Shown: positions 7,179 to 16,528 of the stretch, piece after piece
How positions within the stretch are numbered: position 1 is the first letter of the stretch
How the letters are laid out: the number at the start of each line of letters is the position of its first letter
Assembly (NCBI GenBank): GCA_900466605.1
Contig: UBMU01000036.1
Coordinates: forward strand, 1-64,000
Reading direction: 5' to 3'
Length of the DNA: 64,000 nucleotides
From: Hyphomicrobiales bacterium
GTDB taxonomy: Bacteria > Pseudomonadota > Alphaproteobacteria > Rhizobiales > Rhizobiaceae
The notes under the pieces: generated by a model
Seen by the model: the letters and a program-made list of their open reading frames with translations, nothing else
Database searches by the model: none
What the model was told of the DNA's origin: nothing
Translations under genes and position numbers: made by a program

Positions 7179-8375
7179 GTGAGCGGATTAGAAACGGCTA
7201 TCAGAACAGCGCTCAGCAATGCCGATCGCGACAATCCCGAAGTCCGAGCAAAAATCTATCAGTCCGCGCGGCAGGCTCTCGAAGCCGGTCTTCGCAAGCA
7301 GGATATCATCGACGCCGAGGCGGTTGCCTACCACCGCCACAGGCTCGAAACGACGATCCATACGATCGAAGCCGAGGAGCGCGAGCGCATGCATCCGCGA
7401 CAGGGGCCACCGGAGGTGCCTGTCCCGCCCGTGGTGGAAATAAAGGAGCCTGCTGCTCATCCGGTAGAGGAAGAGGTCGGGAACGTGTCGATCGGTGGCG
7501 AGACCCGTGAGCACGCGGTCACGGACCCGCGGTTCGACGACGAATCCAGCCTCGCCGGCGTTCATGCCGGCAGCGGCGACCATCTAGGAGCAGCAGCGCC
7601 GGTTGCCGAGACGCCGGCTGCTGAACGAAAGCCGGCTCAGATGGATTTCCGGCCGGAGCGCGCGGCGGTGCGGCGAAAGCCGCGCAAGTTCTTCTCACGG
7701 CTGCTTGTCGCCTGCGTTCTTCTTGCCTTCATCGGCATGGGTGCGTGGTGGGCCTACACGTCGGGCTTGCTGATGACTGCTGCAGAGCGTGATACGAGCG
7801 TCGCCAATCCGCCGGCGAGTACGCAGCCGGAGGACTTCGACGGAACCGAGAACGCAAACGACAGCAATGATGCTGGCTCAAGCGGCAATGCGACGCCTGT
7901 CACGATCGACCCCCAGAACTCCTTCTCGGCCGACTGGATCCAGGTCTTCAAGCCCTCCAACGCGGACAAGATCAAGCCAGGTGCACAAGCTAAGATCCAG
8001 AATGTCGCCGAAAGCGACGGTCCGGCGGTGCGCCTGATCTCGCAGAGCAACGGCAGCGACGGCAATGTCGGCATCAGCGTACCCGCCGATGTGCTGCAGC
8101 AGTTGGCCGGCAAGTCCTCGACGATTGCCATCACGCTGCAATCGACGTCCGACGAGCCGACCCAGATTACGGTGGAATGCGATTTTCAGACGCTCGGCGA
8201 CTGCGCCCGCCATCGTTTCTCCGTCACACGGCAAAAGTCGGATGTGTTGCTCCAGGTCCGCTTCGATCGCTCGCTGGCACCGAACTCTGCAGGAAGCCTG
8301 ATGATCAACAGCGATGTGGACGGCAAGGCGCGCGGCATCAATCTCTATGCCGTCCGGATACTGCCGGGGCAATGA
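7179..8375 (+). CDS. Single-pass membrane protein of unknown function
   Basis: 398 residues from GTG 7179, with AAGGA just upstream. A charged helical N-terminal segment (about 1-70) leads into a Pro/Glu-rich linker, one transmembrane helix near residues 170-195 ('LLVACVLLAFIGMGAWWAY'), an acidic Ser/Asn linker, and a C-terminal beta-rich domain of about 150 residues that probably lies in the periplasm ('ITLQSTSDEPTQITVECDF'). I do not recognise the family. The topology suggests an envelope-anchored carbohydrate- or partner-binding module. It converges with ppk2, whose stop codon is 1 bp away. Confidence 0.75.
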   Translation: MSGLETAIRTALSNADRDNPEVRAKIYQSARQALEAGLRKQDIIDAEAVAYHRHRLETTIHTIEAEERERMHPRQGPPEVPVPPVVEIKEPAAHPVEEEVGNVSIGGETREHAVTDPRFDDESSLAGVHAGSGDHLGAAAPVAETPAAERKPAQMDFRPERAAVRRKPRKFFSRLLVACVLLAFIGMGAWWAYTSGLLMTAAERDTSVANPPASTQPEDFDGTENANDSNDAGSSGNATPVTIDPQNSFSADWIQVFKPSNADKIKPGAQAKIQNVAESDGPAVRLISQSNGSDGNVGISVPADVLQQLAGKSSTIAITLQSTSDEPTQITVECDFQTLGDCARHRFSVTRQKSDVLLQVRFDRSLAPNSAGSLMINSDVDGKARGINLYAVRILPGQ

Positions 8376-8376
8376 C

Positions 8377-9258
8377 TTACTTCAGGAAGCCGGGGCCTGA
8401 GCCGATGATCTTGTCATCAAGCTTGCCTATGGCATCCTTGTCTTTGCCGTCGTAGTCCATCTCCTTCAGCATGTGACGAATGAGGTTCAGCCGGGCGCGG
8501 CGCTTGTCGTTGGCATGAATAACGGTCCACGGCGCGTATTTTGTGTGCGTTTCCTTGAGCATCCGATCGCGCTTTTCGCTGTAATCACCCCACTTTGTAA
8601 GTGCCGCGATATCCATCGACGATAGCTTCCATACCTTGAGCGGATCATGGCGGCGGTCATGGAAACGCTTCAGCTGCATTTCGCGGCCGATGTCGAGGTA
8701 AAACTTGAAGAAGAAGATGCCTTCGTGCGCGATCACCCTTTCGAGCTGCGGCGTCTGATTCAGGAAGTCCTCGTATTGCCTCGGCGTGCAGAATCCCATG
8801 ACCGGCTCGACGCCGGCGCGGTTGTACCAGGACCGGTCGAAAAGAACGAACTCCCCGGCTGTGGGGAACTGCGCGATGTAGCGTTGGAAGTACCATTGTC
8901 CGGCTTCGCGGTCGGTGGGCTTGGTCAATGCGACAACGCGAGCGAGGCGAGGGTTCATGTGCGCCGACGAGGCTGAGATTGCCCCGCCCTTGCCCGCCGC
9001 GTCGCGCCCCTCGAAGATGGCCATGACGCGCTTGCCGGTGGCCTGCAGCCAGAACTGCACCTTGACCAGCTCGACCTGCAGCTTCTCGAGGTCCTCGAGG
9101 TATTCCTCTTCCTTGAGCTTCTTGTTGTAGGGAAAGTCGCCAGATGCCAACGCAGCTTCGTCGATCCAGTCAGGTAGTACCGGATCATCGACGTCGAAGA
9201 GACGCTTCTTGCCGCCGATGTCCAGTTCGACGGCTCTGCTTTCGACTTCATCGGCCAT
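8377..9258 (-). CDS. ppk2: Polyphosphate kinase 2 (PPK2)
   Basis: 293 residues, the usual length of class I PPK2. It shows the Walker A loop 'FEGRDAAGKGGAI', Walker B 'VLFDRSWYNRAGVEPVMGF' and the lid region 'KRFHDRRHDPLKVWKLSSMD'. These enzymes move phosphate between polyphosphate and nucleoside diphosphates, mainly making GTP or ATP from polyphosphate. It is transcribed away from phoR across a 167-bp gap, which places a polyphosphate enzyme at the edge of the phosphate regulon. One CTGTCAT half-site at 9396-9402 lies in that gap but has no second repeat, so PhoB control is not shown. Confidence 0.92.
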   Translation of the reverse strand: MADEVESRAVELDIGGKKRLFDVDDPVLPDWIDEAALASGDFPYNKKLKEEEYLEDLEKLQVELVKVQFWLQATGKRVMAIFEGRDAAGKGGAISASSAHMNPRLARVVALTKPTDREAGQWYFQRYIAQFPTAGEFVLFDRSWYNRAGVEPVMGFCTPRQYEDFLNQTPQLERVIAHEGIFFFKFYLDIGREMQLKRFHDRRHDPLKVWKLSSMDIAALTKWGDYSEKRDRMLKETHTKYAPWTVIHANDKRRARLNLIRHMLKEMDYDGKDKDAIGKLDDKIIGSGPGFLK

Positions 9259-9425
9259 GGCAACCTCCCCACTCGGTGTTTCGTTCGACGCAGGCGACCA
9301 TATTTCCCGTTAAAAATCAAATGTCTTGCAGATTGTTGAAATTTCTGTGCGTTCCCATCACGACCATCCCCTCTGCTGGCTGCAGCCGAAAACTTCTGTC
9401 ATGATTCACGGCTATCAGGCAGAGT

Positions 9426-10721
9426 TTGAAGATAAAAATACGAGTCGAAGATCGCGAGGGGCAGTTGGAAGACGAAACGCCATGGACACGAAGCCTGATT
9501 TTGCGCATTCGCCAGGAGCGTCCCGTCCTGCTTGTGGCCTTGCTGATCGCGCTTATTGCTCTTGCCTCGGGTGCGAACAAGTGGGCAGTGTTCAGCCTTC
9601 TGCTGCTCTTGATCGTCACCGCCTTGTGGCACGCCGCTCCGGCGGTTCGGAAGGAACCGCGGGAGCCGCCACCCGAGGCCGTTGAGGCGCCCCGCAGCAG
9701 TTTGCCGGAGGTGTCCGCCACCTTGGCCGCGTTGGACATCCCGGTCATGTTGCTTTCCGCCGATGCCTCCGTCCTTTACCAGAACCGTGCAGCAGAAAAG
9801 GCCTTCGGTGGAGTCGCGGTCGGTGCGCATATCTCATCACGGCTGCGCTCGCCGGGCATTCTTGACATGGTTGGCGAAACGATCGCAACCAATACGCCGA
9901 ACCAGATTGAGCACTCCGAGCGCCTCCCGTCCGAGCGTGTCTACATTGTCCGAAGCTCGCCCGTTGAATTCAGCGATCCACAGATGGCCAGTGGACGTTT
10001 CTTCGTCTTGTCCTTCCGGGATATTTCCGAAGTCCGTCGCATCGACCGAATGCGCTCTGACTTCGTCGCCAATGCCAGCCATGAGTTGCGTACGCCGCTC
10101 GCGTCCCTGAGGGGCTTCATCGAAACGATCCAAGGACCGGCAAAGAACGATACGAAGGCGCAGGAGCGCTTTCTTGGCATCATGCTGGATCAAGCGACCC
10201 GCATGAGCCGTCTCGTCGACGATCTTCTGTCGCTGTCGCGGCTGGAGTTAAAGTCGCATATCGCCCCTGATGAGAAGGTTGATCTCGTCCCGCTGCTTGG
10301 CCATGTCAGGGATTCGCTGGTTCCTCTCGCAAATGACGTTGGTGTCGAGATCGTCCTGCACCTTCCCGACGGCAGAGCCGAGGTGCTGGGTGATCGCGAC
10401 GAGTTGGTGCAGGTTTTTGAAAACCTGATGGAAAACGCCTGCAAATACGGGCAGGAGGGCAAGACGGTCGATGTGTTCCTGAAAAACGGTCAGGGTGAGC
10501 CGGTGGAGGTGACTGTTGTAGACCGGGGGCCGGGCATTCCGGCAGAGCATGTGCCGCGGCTAACGGAGCGTTTCTATCGTGTGAGCATTGAGGATAGCCG
10601 CTCGAAGAAGGGTACGGGTCTGGGTCTCGCTATCGTCAAGCACATCCTCACGCGCCACCGAGCACGCCTCATCGTCAAGTCCGAGGTCGGCAAGGGAACG
10701 AGCTTTACCGTGCGGTTTTGA
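9426..10721 (+). CDS. phoR: Phosphate regulon sensor histidine kinase PhoR
   Basis: 431 residues. Two N-terminal transmembrane helices (about 25-60, 'LLVALLIALIALASGANKW...') anchor it. A PAS domain follows ('LDIPVMLLSADASVLYQNRAAEKAF'), then the HisKA H-box 'NASHELRTPLASLRGF' with the phospho-accepting His, and HATPase N, G1 and G2 boxes ('ENLMENACKYG', 'DRGPGIP', 'GTGLGLAIVKH'). It phosphorylates PhoB when phosphate is scarce and is held off by the Pst transporter with PhoU. The start is uncertain: TTG at 9426 is used because no earlier in-frame ATG exists. It heads the block phoR-pstSCAB-phoU-phoB. Confidence 0.93.
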   Translation: MKIKIRVEDREGQLEDETPWTRSLILRIRQERPVLLVALLIALIALASGANKWAVFSLLLLLIVTALWHAAPAVRKEPREPPPEAVEAPRSSLPEVSATLAALDIPVMLLSADASVLYQNRAAEKAFGGVAVGAHISSRLRSPGILDMVGETIATNTPNQIEHSERLPSERVYIVRSSPVEFSDPQMASGRFFVLSFRDISEVRRIDRMRSDFVANASHELRTPLASLRGFIETIQGPAKNDTKAQERFLGIMLDQATRMSRLVDDLLSLSRLELKSHIAPDEKVDLVPLLGHVRDSLVPLANDVGVEIVLHLPDGRAEVLGDRDELVQVFENLMENACKYGQEGKTVDVFLKNGQGEPVEVTVVDRGPGIPAEHVPRLTERFYRVSIEDSRSKKGTGLGLAIVKHILTRHRARLIVKSEVGKGTSFTVRF

Positions 10722-10783
10722 CATAAAGCTGCAGTCCGCCATACACGGGCGTGATCTTTATGAAGAAAATTCAAATAGATAAT

Positions 10784-10812
10784 CTGTCACAAATGTTTCA
10801 TCAAACTGACAT
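10784..10812 (+). promoter_or_regulatory. Pho box with three 11-bp-spaced repeats before pstS
   Basis: Three 7-bp PhoB half-sites occur at exact 11-bp steps: CTGTCAC (10784), GTTTCAT (10795) and CTGACAT (10806), separated by AAAT and CAAA. The known consensus is CTGTCAT repeats with 4-bp AT-rich spacers. The group lies about 110 bp before the pstS ATG, so PhoB-P should drive pstS and the operon here. Confidence 0.85.
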
Positions 10813-10919
10813 AAAAGCTCTAGTCATCAGGGGCTAAAGAGAGCGGGCCGCTGATGAAGACGGCACCGCAAAGGCCGCTCAAGGCCGCACTCAGAGCGCT
10901 ATATGCCCGGGAGATTGTT

Positions 10920-11954
10920 ATGAACGCTTTTAAACTCACGGTCGCTGCACTTGCCGCTTCCGCCGCTTTTGCTGGCGCGGCTGTTGCTCGCGACCAGGTT
11001 CAGGTTGCTGGTTCGTCCACCGTCCTGCCTTACGCCAAGATCGTTGCCGAGACTTTCGGCGAAACCTTCAATGATTTCAAAACCCCGGTTGTTGAATCCG
11101 GCGGCACGGGCGCGGGCCTCAAGGAATTCTGCAAGGGCGTCGGCCCTGATACCATCGACGTTGCCAACGCTTCGCGTCCGATCAACGCCAAGGAACTCGA
11201 CGCCTGCAAGGCAGCCGGCGTGACCGACATCCAGGAAGTCAAGATCGGCTACGACGGCATCGTCTTCGCAACCGACTCGTCGAACCCTGACGTCGCCTAC
11301 GTCCCGGCTGATATCTACAAGGCCCTGGCCGCTCAGGTTGTTGTCGACGGTAAGCTCGTCAACAACCCGTACAAGAAGTGGTCGGAAGTAAACCCGGCCC
11401 TCCCGGCTGTTGATATTGCTGCCTACATCCCGGGCGAAAAGCACGGCACCCGCGAAGTGTTCGAACAGAACGTTCTGGCTGCTGGCTGCAAGGCTTCGGG
11501 CGCTCTCGACGTCATCAAGGCTGCGATCTCGGATGCTGCCGCTCAGACCAAAGCTTGCGTCGCAGTCCGCAAGGACGGCGCGGCTGTCGACATCGACGGC
11601 GACTATCCGGAAACGCTGGCACGCATCGCTGCCAACAAGACCGGCGTCGGCGTATTCGGCCTGTCGTTCTATGAAAACAACGCTGACAAGCTGAAGGTCG
11701 CAACCGTCAACGGCATCGTTCCGTCGACCGAAACGATTTCTGATGGCACCTATCCGGTTTCCCGCCCGCTGTTCTTCTATGTTAAGAAGGCCCACCTCGG
11801 CGTCATTCCGGGTCTGAAGGAATACGTCAACTTCTTCGTTTCCGAGCAGATGATCGGCCCTGACAGCCCGCTCGTCGAATACGGCCTGGTTGCAGCTCCG
11901 GATGCAGAGCGCGAAGCGATCCGCAAGTCGGTCGAAGACGGCAAGACCATGTAA
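10920..11954 (+). CDS. pstS: Phosphate ABC transporter periplasmic binding protein PstS
   Basis: 344 residues from ATG 10920, preceded by GGGAGA; an upstream in-frame ATG at 10854 would hide the signal peptide. The leader 'LTVAALAASAAFAGAAVA' precedes the mature start, and 'VAGSSTVLPYAK' plus 'VVESGGTGAGLKEFC' are the phosphate-binding loops of the PstS family. It captures phosphate in the periplasm and passes it to PstCA. It is the first gene after the Pho box and is followed by a strong terminator hairpin, which should make it more abundant than the membrane subunits. Confidence 0.95.
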   Translation: MNAFKLTVAALAASAAFAGAAVARDQVQVAGSSTVLPYAKIVAETFGETFNDFKTPVVESGGTGAGLKEFCKGVGPDTIDVANASRPINAKELDACKAAGVTDIQEVKIGYDGIVFATDSSNPDVAYVPADIYKALAAQVVVDGKLVNNPYKKWSEVNPALPAVDIAAYIPGEKHGTREVFEQNVLAAGCKASGALDVIKAAISDAAAQTKACVAVRKDGAAVDIDGDYPETLARIAANKTGVGVFGLSFYENNADKLKVATVNGIVPSTETISDGTYPVSRPLFFYVKKAHLGVIPGLKEYVNFFVSEQMIGPDSPLVEYGLVAAPDAEREAIRKSVEDGKTM

Positions 11955-11962
11955 TCAACTTT

Positions 11963-12001
11963 GCCGGCGCGATCTTGATGATCGCGCCGGCATTGCTTTT
12001 T
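11963..12001 (+). terminator. Intrinsic terminator/attenuator between pstS and pstC
   Basis: A perfect 12-bp stem (GCCGGCGCGATC / GATCGCGCCGGC, loop TTGAT) is followed by ATTGCTTTTT. It lies 8 bp after the pstS stop and about 100 bp before pstC. Partial read-through would explain high binding-protein and low permease levels from one promoter. Confidence 0.85.
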
Positions 12002-12104
12002 CTGCGCCGTCGAAGACGGCATTGGAAATTCTCCTTGATGGAGAGCCGGATCGGTCCGCCTGCCGTTTCCGCTTTTGAGGTCAGAGGGCCTGGGGACCTT
12101 ACGA

Positions 12105-13586
12105 ATGAGTACATCCGTCATACTCCTGTGCCTCGTGGTGCTAGGCGCGGTTGCCTTTCTGGCAGCCAGCAGCCGCGCTACGGCACTTGCCGGAGGCAAG
12201 TCCTCTGCGTTGCATTCGCGACCGGGCTACTATGGTGCCTATGCTGCCATATGGGCGGTCCTGCCGGCGCTGATCGCGCTTTGTGCCTGGCTGGCGATCA
12301 GTCCTTCGATCATTGAATCTTCCGTCCGTGGAGCTTTCCCGGATGACATCAAGGCGCAGCCTGCTGCGCAGCAGAATTTGAACTACGGGATGGTCAGCGC
12401 GATTGCACGCGGGTTGCCGCTGCTCGGCTCGGAGGATATCAGCGGTGCTGCTGCCGATCCGGCAGGCCTCCAGGCAAAGCTCGCTGCGAAGGGCGTTCCG
12501 CTTGCCGGCCAGCCGCAGCCCTACATGATCGAGGCAGCGCAGAAGCTGAACGCCGAGACGGGCTCCAGCCGCCTTGTCATGACGGCGATCGTTCTCGTTC
12601 TTGCCGTTGCTGGCGCGTTCTATGCACTTCGCGAAATAGCCCCGCGGTTCCGTGCTCGAAACCGCGTCGAACGCGTCATGCTCTGGGGCCTGCTTTTAGC
12701 ATCATCCATCGCTATCCTGACGACGATCGGCATCGTTCTGTCGATGCTGACGGAAGCGGCCCACTTCTTCGCGGCTGTTCCTGCTGCAGATTTCTTCTTC
12801 GGAACGACCTGGGATCCGCGCTTTGCCGGCGCTGGCAGCTCGTCCTTCGGGCAGTTCGGCCTGATACCGCTGTTGCTAGGCACGCTTTACATCGGCTTCG
12901 TCGCCATGTTGGTGGCGGTGCCTGTCGGTCTCTTCGCTGCGATCTACATGGCAGAGTATGCCGCCCCCAGGGTTCGGTCGATTGCCAAGCCGCTGCTCGA
13001 AGTCCTCGCCGGTATTCCGACGATCGTTTACGGCTTCTTCGCCCTCGTCACCGTAGGGCCCTTCCTGCGCGACCTGTCTGCGCAGGTGAGTGGCCTTCTC
13101 TCCGGCAACTACACCAACTTCATTCAGGCACAGAGCGTTCTGACGGCGGGTATCGTCATGGGCATCATGCTGATCCCATACGTCTCTTCGCTCTCCGACG
13201 ACATCATTACGGCCGTGCCGCGCGCTCTGCGTGACGGTTCGCTCGGGCTTGGCGCGACGCGCTCGGAAACGATCAAAAAAGTTGTTCTTCCTGCCGCGCT
13301 CCCTGGCATCGTCGGCGCTCTCCTGATGACCGCCTCGCGCGCTATCGGCGAAACCATGATCGTGGTGCTTGCCGCTGGTGTCGCAGCGCGCATCCAGATC
13401 AATCCGTTCGAGCCGATGACGACGGTGACGGTCAAGATCGTCAATCAGCTGACGGGGGATCTTGAGTTTACCTCACCGCAGACGCTGGTTGCGTTCGCGC
13501 TCGGCATCACCCTCTTCTTCATCACGCTTTGCCTCAACATCTACGCGCTCTTCATTGTGCGCAAATACCGGGAGCAGTACGAATGA
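12105..13586 (+). CDS. pstC: Phosphate ABC transporter permease PstC
   Basis: 493 residues from ATG 12105 (GGGGAC 7 bases upstream). It is longer than the ~320-residue enterobacterial PstC because two N-terminal transmembrane helices and a ~100-residue soluble loop precede the transporter core, a form usual in alphaproteobacteria. The permease core has 'LLLGTLYIGFVAMLVAVPVG', 'EVLAGIPTIVYGFFAL' and the EAA loop 'LRDGSLGLGATRSETIKKVV'. It forms the membrane channel with PstA. Its stop codon overlaps the pstA start (ATGA), so translation is coupled. Confidence 0.94.
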   Translation: MSTSVILLCLVVLGAVAFLAASSRATALAGGKSSALHSRPGYYGAYAAIWAVLPALIALCAWLAISPSIIESSVRGAFPDDIKAQPAAQQNLNYGMVSAIARGLPLLGSEDISGAAADPAGLQAKLAAKGVPLAGQPQPYMIEAAQKLNAETGSSRLVMTAIVLVLAVAGAFYALREIAPRFRARNRVERVMLWGLLLASSIAILTTIGIVLSMLTEAAHFFAAVPAADFFFGTTWDPRFAGAGSSSFGQFGLIPLLLGTLYIGFVAMLVAVPVGLFAAIYMAEYAAPRVRSIAKPLLEVLAGIPTIVYGFFALVTVGPFLRDLSAQVSGLLSGNYTNFIQAQSVLTAGIVMGIMLIPYVSSLSDDIITAVPRALRDGSLGLGATRSETIKKVVLPAALPGIVGALLMTASRAIGETMIVVLAAGVAARIQINPFEPMTTVTVKIVNQLTGDLEFTSPQTLVAFALGITLFFITLCLNIYALFIVRKYREQYE

Positions 13587-14905
13587 CGGATATTGTTTCC
13601 TCGGTTCAGGGCGTTGTCGTCTCGAAGGCGCCCGAACGCCGCGACATCGGGATCAAGCGTCGCTATGCCGCTGAGCGCCGGTTTCAGGCCTATGGCATTG
13701 CGGCCATCTCCTTCGGTCTGATCTTTCTGGCCATCCTGCTGTTCACCGTTATCAGCAAAGGCTACACGGCCTTCCAGCAGACGGCGATCACGCTGCCGAT
13801 CGAGTTCAGCGAAAAGACGCTTGATCCAAACAACAAGCGCGCGACCGATCCCTCGGTTCTGATTGCCGCTAACTACCCGGTCCTCATCCGCGATGCGATG
13901 ATCAAGACGTTGAACCTCAATGCGTCGAGCCGTCCTGATGTCCGCGACGCAGCCGCAATGATCTCCAAGGGAGCTCCGGTTCAGCTACGTGACATGGTCG
14001 TTGCCGATCCGTCGCTTATCGGAAAGACGGTCAAGGTGACGCTACTTGCCGACGCCAACATCGACTCCGCCAATAAGGGGCAGATCGACCTGAAGGTGGA
14101 CGAGAAGAACCGCAAGGTGAACGATAAGCAGGTTGGTTGGATGAACCAGCTGGCCGAAAGCGGAGCGCTGCACAAGAAGTTCAACACCGGGCTCTTCGTC
14201 AACGGCAATTCCAGTCGTCCCGAAGCCGCCGGTCTCGGCGTCGCGCTGATCGGCTCGCTTTACCTGATGTTGATCGTGCTCGTCCTCTCGCTGCCGATCG
14301 GGGTTGCCGCCTCGATCTATCTCGAGGAATTCGCGCCGAAGAACAGACTGACGGACCTGATCGAGGTCAATATCAACAACCTCGCAGCCGTTCCCTCGAT
14401 CGTCTATGGTCTGCTCGGCCTTGCCGTCTTCATCAACTTCGCCGGCTTGCCGCGCTCGGCGTCTCTGGTTGGCGGCCTGGTGTTGACGCTGATGACCTTG
14501 CCGACGATCATCATTGCTACCCGCGCGGCGCTTCGTGCCGTGCCGCCGTCGATCCGCGCGGCAGCGCTCGGCCTCGGTGCCTCGAAGATGCAGATGGTGT
14601 TCCACCATGTGCTGCCGCTTGCCATGCCCGGCATCCTGACCGGCACCATCATTGGTCTGGCACACGCGCTCGGTGAGACCGCGCCGCTGCTCCTGATCGG
14701 CATGGTCGCTTTCGTTGCCAACGCCCCGGCCACCCCCATGGATCCTTCCACGGCTCTGCCGGTGCAGGTCTATATGTGGGCCAACGAAGCCGAGCGCGCC
14801 TTCGTGGAGCGTACTTCCGGAGCAATCATTGTCCTGCTCCTGTTCCTCATTGTCATGAACCTCGGAGCCATCCTCCTGCGTCGTCGCTTTGAGCGCCGCT
14901 GGTAA
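13583..14905 (+). CDS. pstA: Phosphate ABC transporter permease PstA
   Basis: 440 residues from ATG 13583, which overlaps the pstC stop as ATGA. As in PstC, there is a longer N-terminal region: one transmembrane helix near residue 40 and a ~150-residue periplasmic domain with repeated Asp/Lys-rich strands. The core carries 'GVAASIYLEEFAPKNRLTDLI', 'AAVPSIVYGLLGLAVF' and the EAA loop 'IRAAALGLGASKMQMVFHHV' that contacts PstB. It pairs with PstC as the transmembrane channel. The next gene, pstB, begins 14 bp after its stop. Confidence 0.94.
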   Translation: MTDIVSSVQGVVVSKAPERRDIGIKRRYAAERRFQAYGIAAISFGLIFLAILLFTVISKGYTAFQQTAITLPIEFSEKTLDPNNKRATDPSVLIAANYPVLIRDAMIKTLNLNASSRPDVRDAAAMISKGAPVQLRDMVVADPSLIGKTVKVTLLADANIDSANKGQIDLKVDEKNRKVNDKQVGWMNQLAESGALHKKFNTGLFVNGNSSRPEAAGLGVALIGSLYLMLIVLVLSLPIGVAASIYLEEFAPKNRLTDLIEVNINNLAAVPSIVYGLLGLAVFINFAGLPRSASLVGGLVLTLMTLPTIIIATRAALRAVPPSIRAAALGLGASKMQMVFHHVLPLAMPGILTGTIIGLAHALGETAPLLLIGMVAFVANAPATPMDPSTALPVQVYMWANEAERAFVERTSGAIIVLLLFLIVMNLGAILLRRRFERRW

Positions 14906-14919
14906 ACGGAGTAAACATA

Positions 14920-15735
14920 ATGAACATGTTGACGGAAGCAGCAGTTGAGAAGGCGGTTGATCAGAAGATGAACACCATTCCCTATAAGATGATCGGCCAG
15001 GACGTTTCAGTTTACTACGGCGAGAAGCGCGCGCTGTTCGACGTGAAGCTGAATATTCGCGAGAACACCGTGACGGCCCTCATCGGCCCGTCGGGTTGTG
15101 GTAAGTCCACCTTCCTGCGCAGCCTGAACCGGATGAACGACACGATCGACAATTGCCGCGTGACCGGCAAGATCACGCTCGACGGTGAGGACATCTACGA
15201 TCCCGACATTGACGTCGTCGAGCTCCGCGCTCGCGTCGGCATGGTGTTCCAGAAGCCGAACCCGTTCCCGAAGACGATCTACGAGAACGTCGCCTATGGC
15301 CCGCGCATCCACGGTCTCGCCAAGTCGAAGGCCGACATGGACCAGATCGTCGAACACAGCCTGCAGCGCGCCGGCCTGTGGAATGAGGTGAAGGATCGCG
15401 TTCATGAAGCCGGCACCGGTCTTTCCGGTGGTCAGCAGCAGCGTCTCTGCATCGCGCGTGCCGTTGCCGTCAGCCCGGAAGTGATCCTGATGGACGAGCC
15501 GTGCTCGGCACTTGATCCGATTGCAACGGCAAAGGTCGAGGAGCTGATCCACGAACTCCGCGAAAACTACACGATCGTCATCGTGACGCACTCCATGCAG
15601 CAGGCCGCCCGTGTTTCGCAGCGCACGGCCATGTTCCACCTCGGCAATCTCGTCGAGGAAAATGATACCGACAAGATGTTCACCAATCCGGACGATCCGC
15701 GCACCCAGGACTACATCATGGGCCGCTTCGGTTGA
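14920..15735 (+). CDS. pstB: Phosphate ABC transporter ATPase PstB
   Basis: 271 residues, the normal length. Walker A is 'IGPSGCGKSTFLRSLNRM', the ABC signature 'LSGGQQQRLCIARAVAV' and Walker B 'VILMDEPCSALDP', followed by the switch His in 'IVIVTHSMQQAAR'. All catalytic residues are intact. It powers phosphate import through PstCA and is part of the signalling complex that keeps PhoR inactive when phosphate is plentiful. It is followed by phoU after 43 bp, in the order typical for Pho regulons. Confidence 0.97.
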   Translation: MNMLTEAAVEKAVDQKMNTIPYKMIGQDVSVYYGEKRALFDVKLNIRENTVTALIGPSGCGKSTFLRSLNRMNDTIDNCRVTGKITLDGEDIYDPDIDVVELRARVGMVFQKPNPFPKTIYENVAYGPRIHGLAKSKADMDQIVEHSLQRAGLWNEVKDRVHEAGTGLSGGQQQRLCIARAVAVSPEVILMDEPCSALDPIATAKVEELIHELRENYTIVIVTHSMQQAARVSQRTAMFHLGNLVEENDTDKMFTNPDDPRTQDYIMGRFG

Positions 15736-15778
15736 TCGGACGCTTCGGTAACACTCACGATATTCAAGGATGAGCCCT

Positions 15779-16492
15779 ATGGCATCGACACATATCTTTT
15801 CTGCGTACGACGATGATTTGAAGTTCCTGTCCCGCCGTATCTCGGAAATGGGCGGTTTGGCCGAGCAGATGGTCTCGGACGCCGTTCGCGCCCTCGTGAA
15901 CGGCGATGCGGCTCTGGCCCAGAAGGTCATCTCGGACGACGTGATCCTCGATCACGCCGAACGCGAGATCGGCGACAAGGCGATCGTGACGATCGCCCGT
16001 CGCCAGCCGATGGCGGCCGACCTTCGCGAGATCATGGGTTCGATCCGCATTGCGGCTGATCTTGAGCGTGTTGGCGACCTCGGCAAGAACACCGCCAAGC
16101 GCGTCATCGCGGTTCAGAGCGCCGGGGTTCCGCGCAAGCTCGCACGCGGCCTCGAACATCTTTCCGAACTGGCGCTCGTCCAGCTCAAGGAAGTGCTCGA
16201 CGTCTACACGAGCCGGGCCGCCGACAAGGCAAAGTCGATCCGTGAGCGCGACGAGGAAATCGACGCGATGTACACGTCGCTATTTCGCGAAATGCTCACC
16301 TACATGATGGAAGATCCGCGCAACATTACGAGCTGCACGCATCTCCTGTTCTGCGCGAAGAACATCGAGCGTATCGGCGACCACGCTACCAACATTGCCG
16401 AAACCATCTACTACATGGCCACCGGTGCCCAACCGGAAGGCGAACGTCCGAAGGACGACACCGCCAACACCGTCGGCGCTGTTACGGAATAA
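15779..16492 (+). CDS. phoU: Phosphate signalling protein PhoU
   Basis: 237 residues from ATG 15779. I chose this start because AAGGA (15766-15770) has proper spacing to it, while the in-frame ATG at 15770 overlaps that site. Two PhoU repeats of three-helix bundles are visible, each with the metal-binding E/DxxxD pattern: 'VILDHAEREIGDKAIVTIARRQP' and 'RERDEEIDAMYTSLFREML'. PhoU links the Pst transporter to PhoR and suppresses both when phosphate is adequate. It lies between pstB and phoB on the same strand. Confidence 0.95.
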   Translation: MASTHIFSAYDDDLKFLSRRISEMGGLAEQMVSDAVRALVNGDAALAQKVISDDVILDHAEREIGDKAIVTIARRQPMAADLREIMGSIRIAADLERVGDLGKNTAKRVIAVQSAGVPRKLARGLEHLSELALVQLKEVLDVYTSRAADKAKSIRERDEEIDAMYTSLFREMLTYMMEDPRNITSCTHLLFCAKNIERIGDHATNIAETIYYMATGAQPEGERPKDDTANTVGAVTE

Positions 16493-16528
16493 TCGTTCCG
16501 CGACCTAGCCCCCAGGAGACCGAAACGA

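Noticed and set aside
9396..9402. CTGTCAT half-site between ppk2 and phoR
   Set aside because: No second repeat at 11-bp spacing, so it does not make a Pho box.
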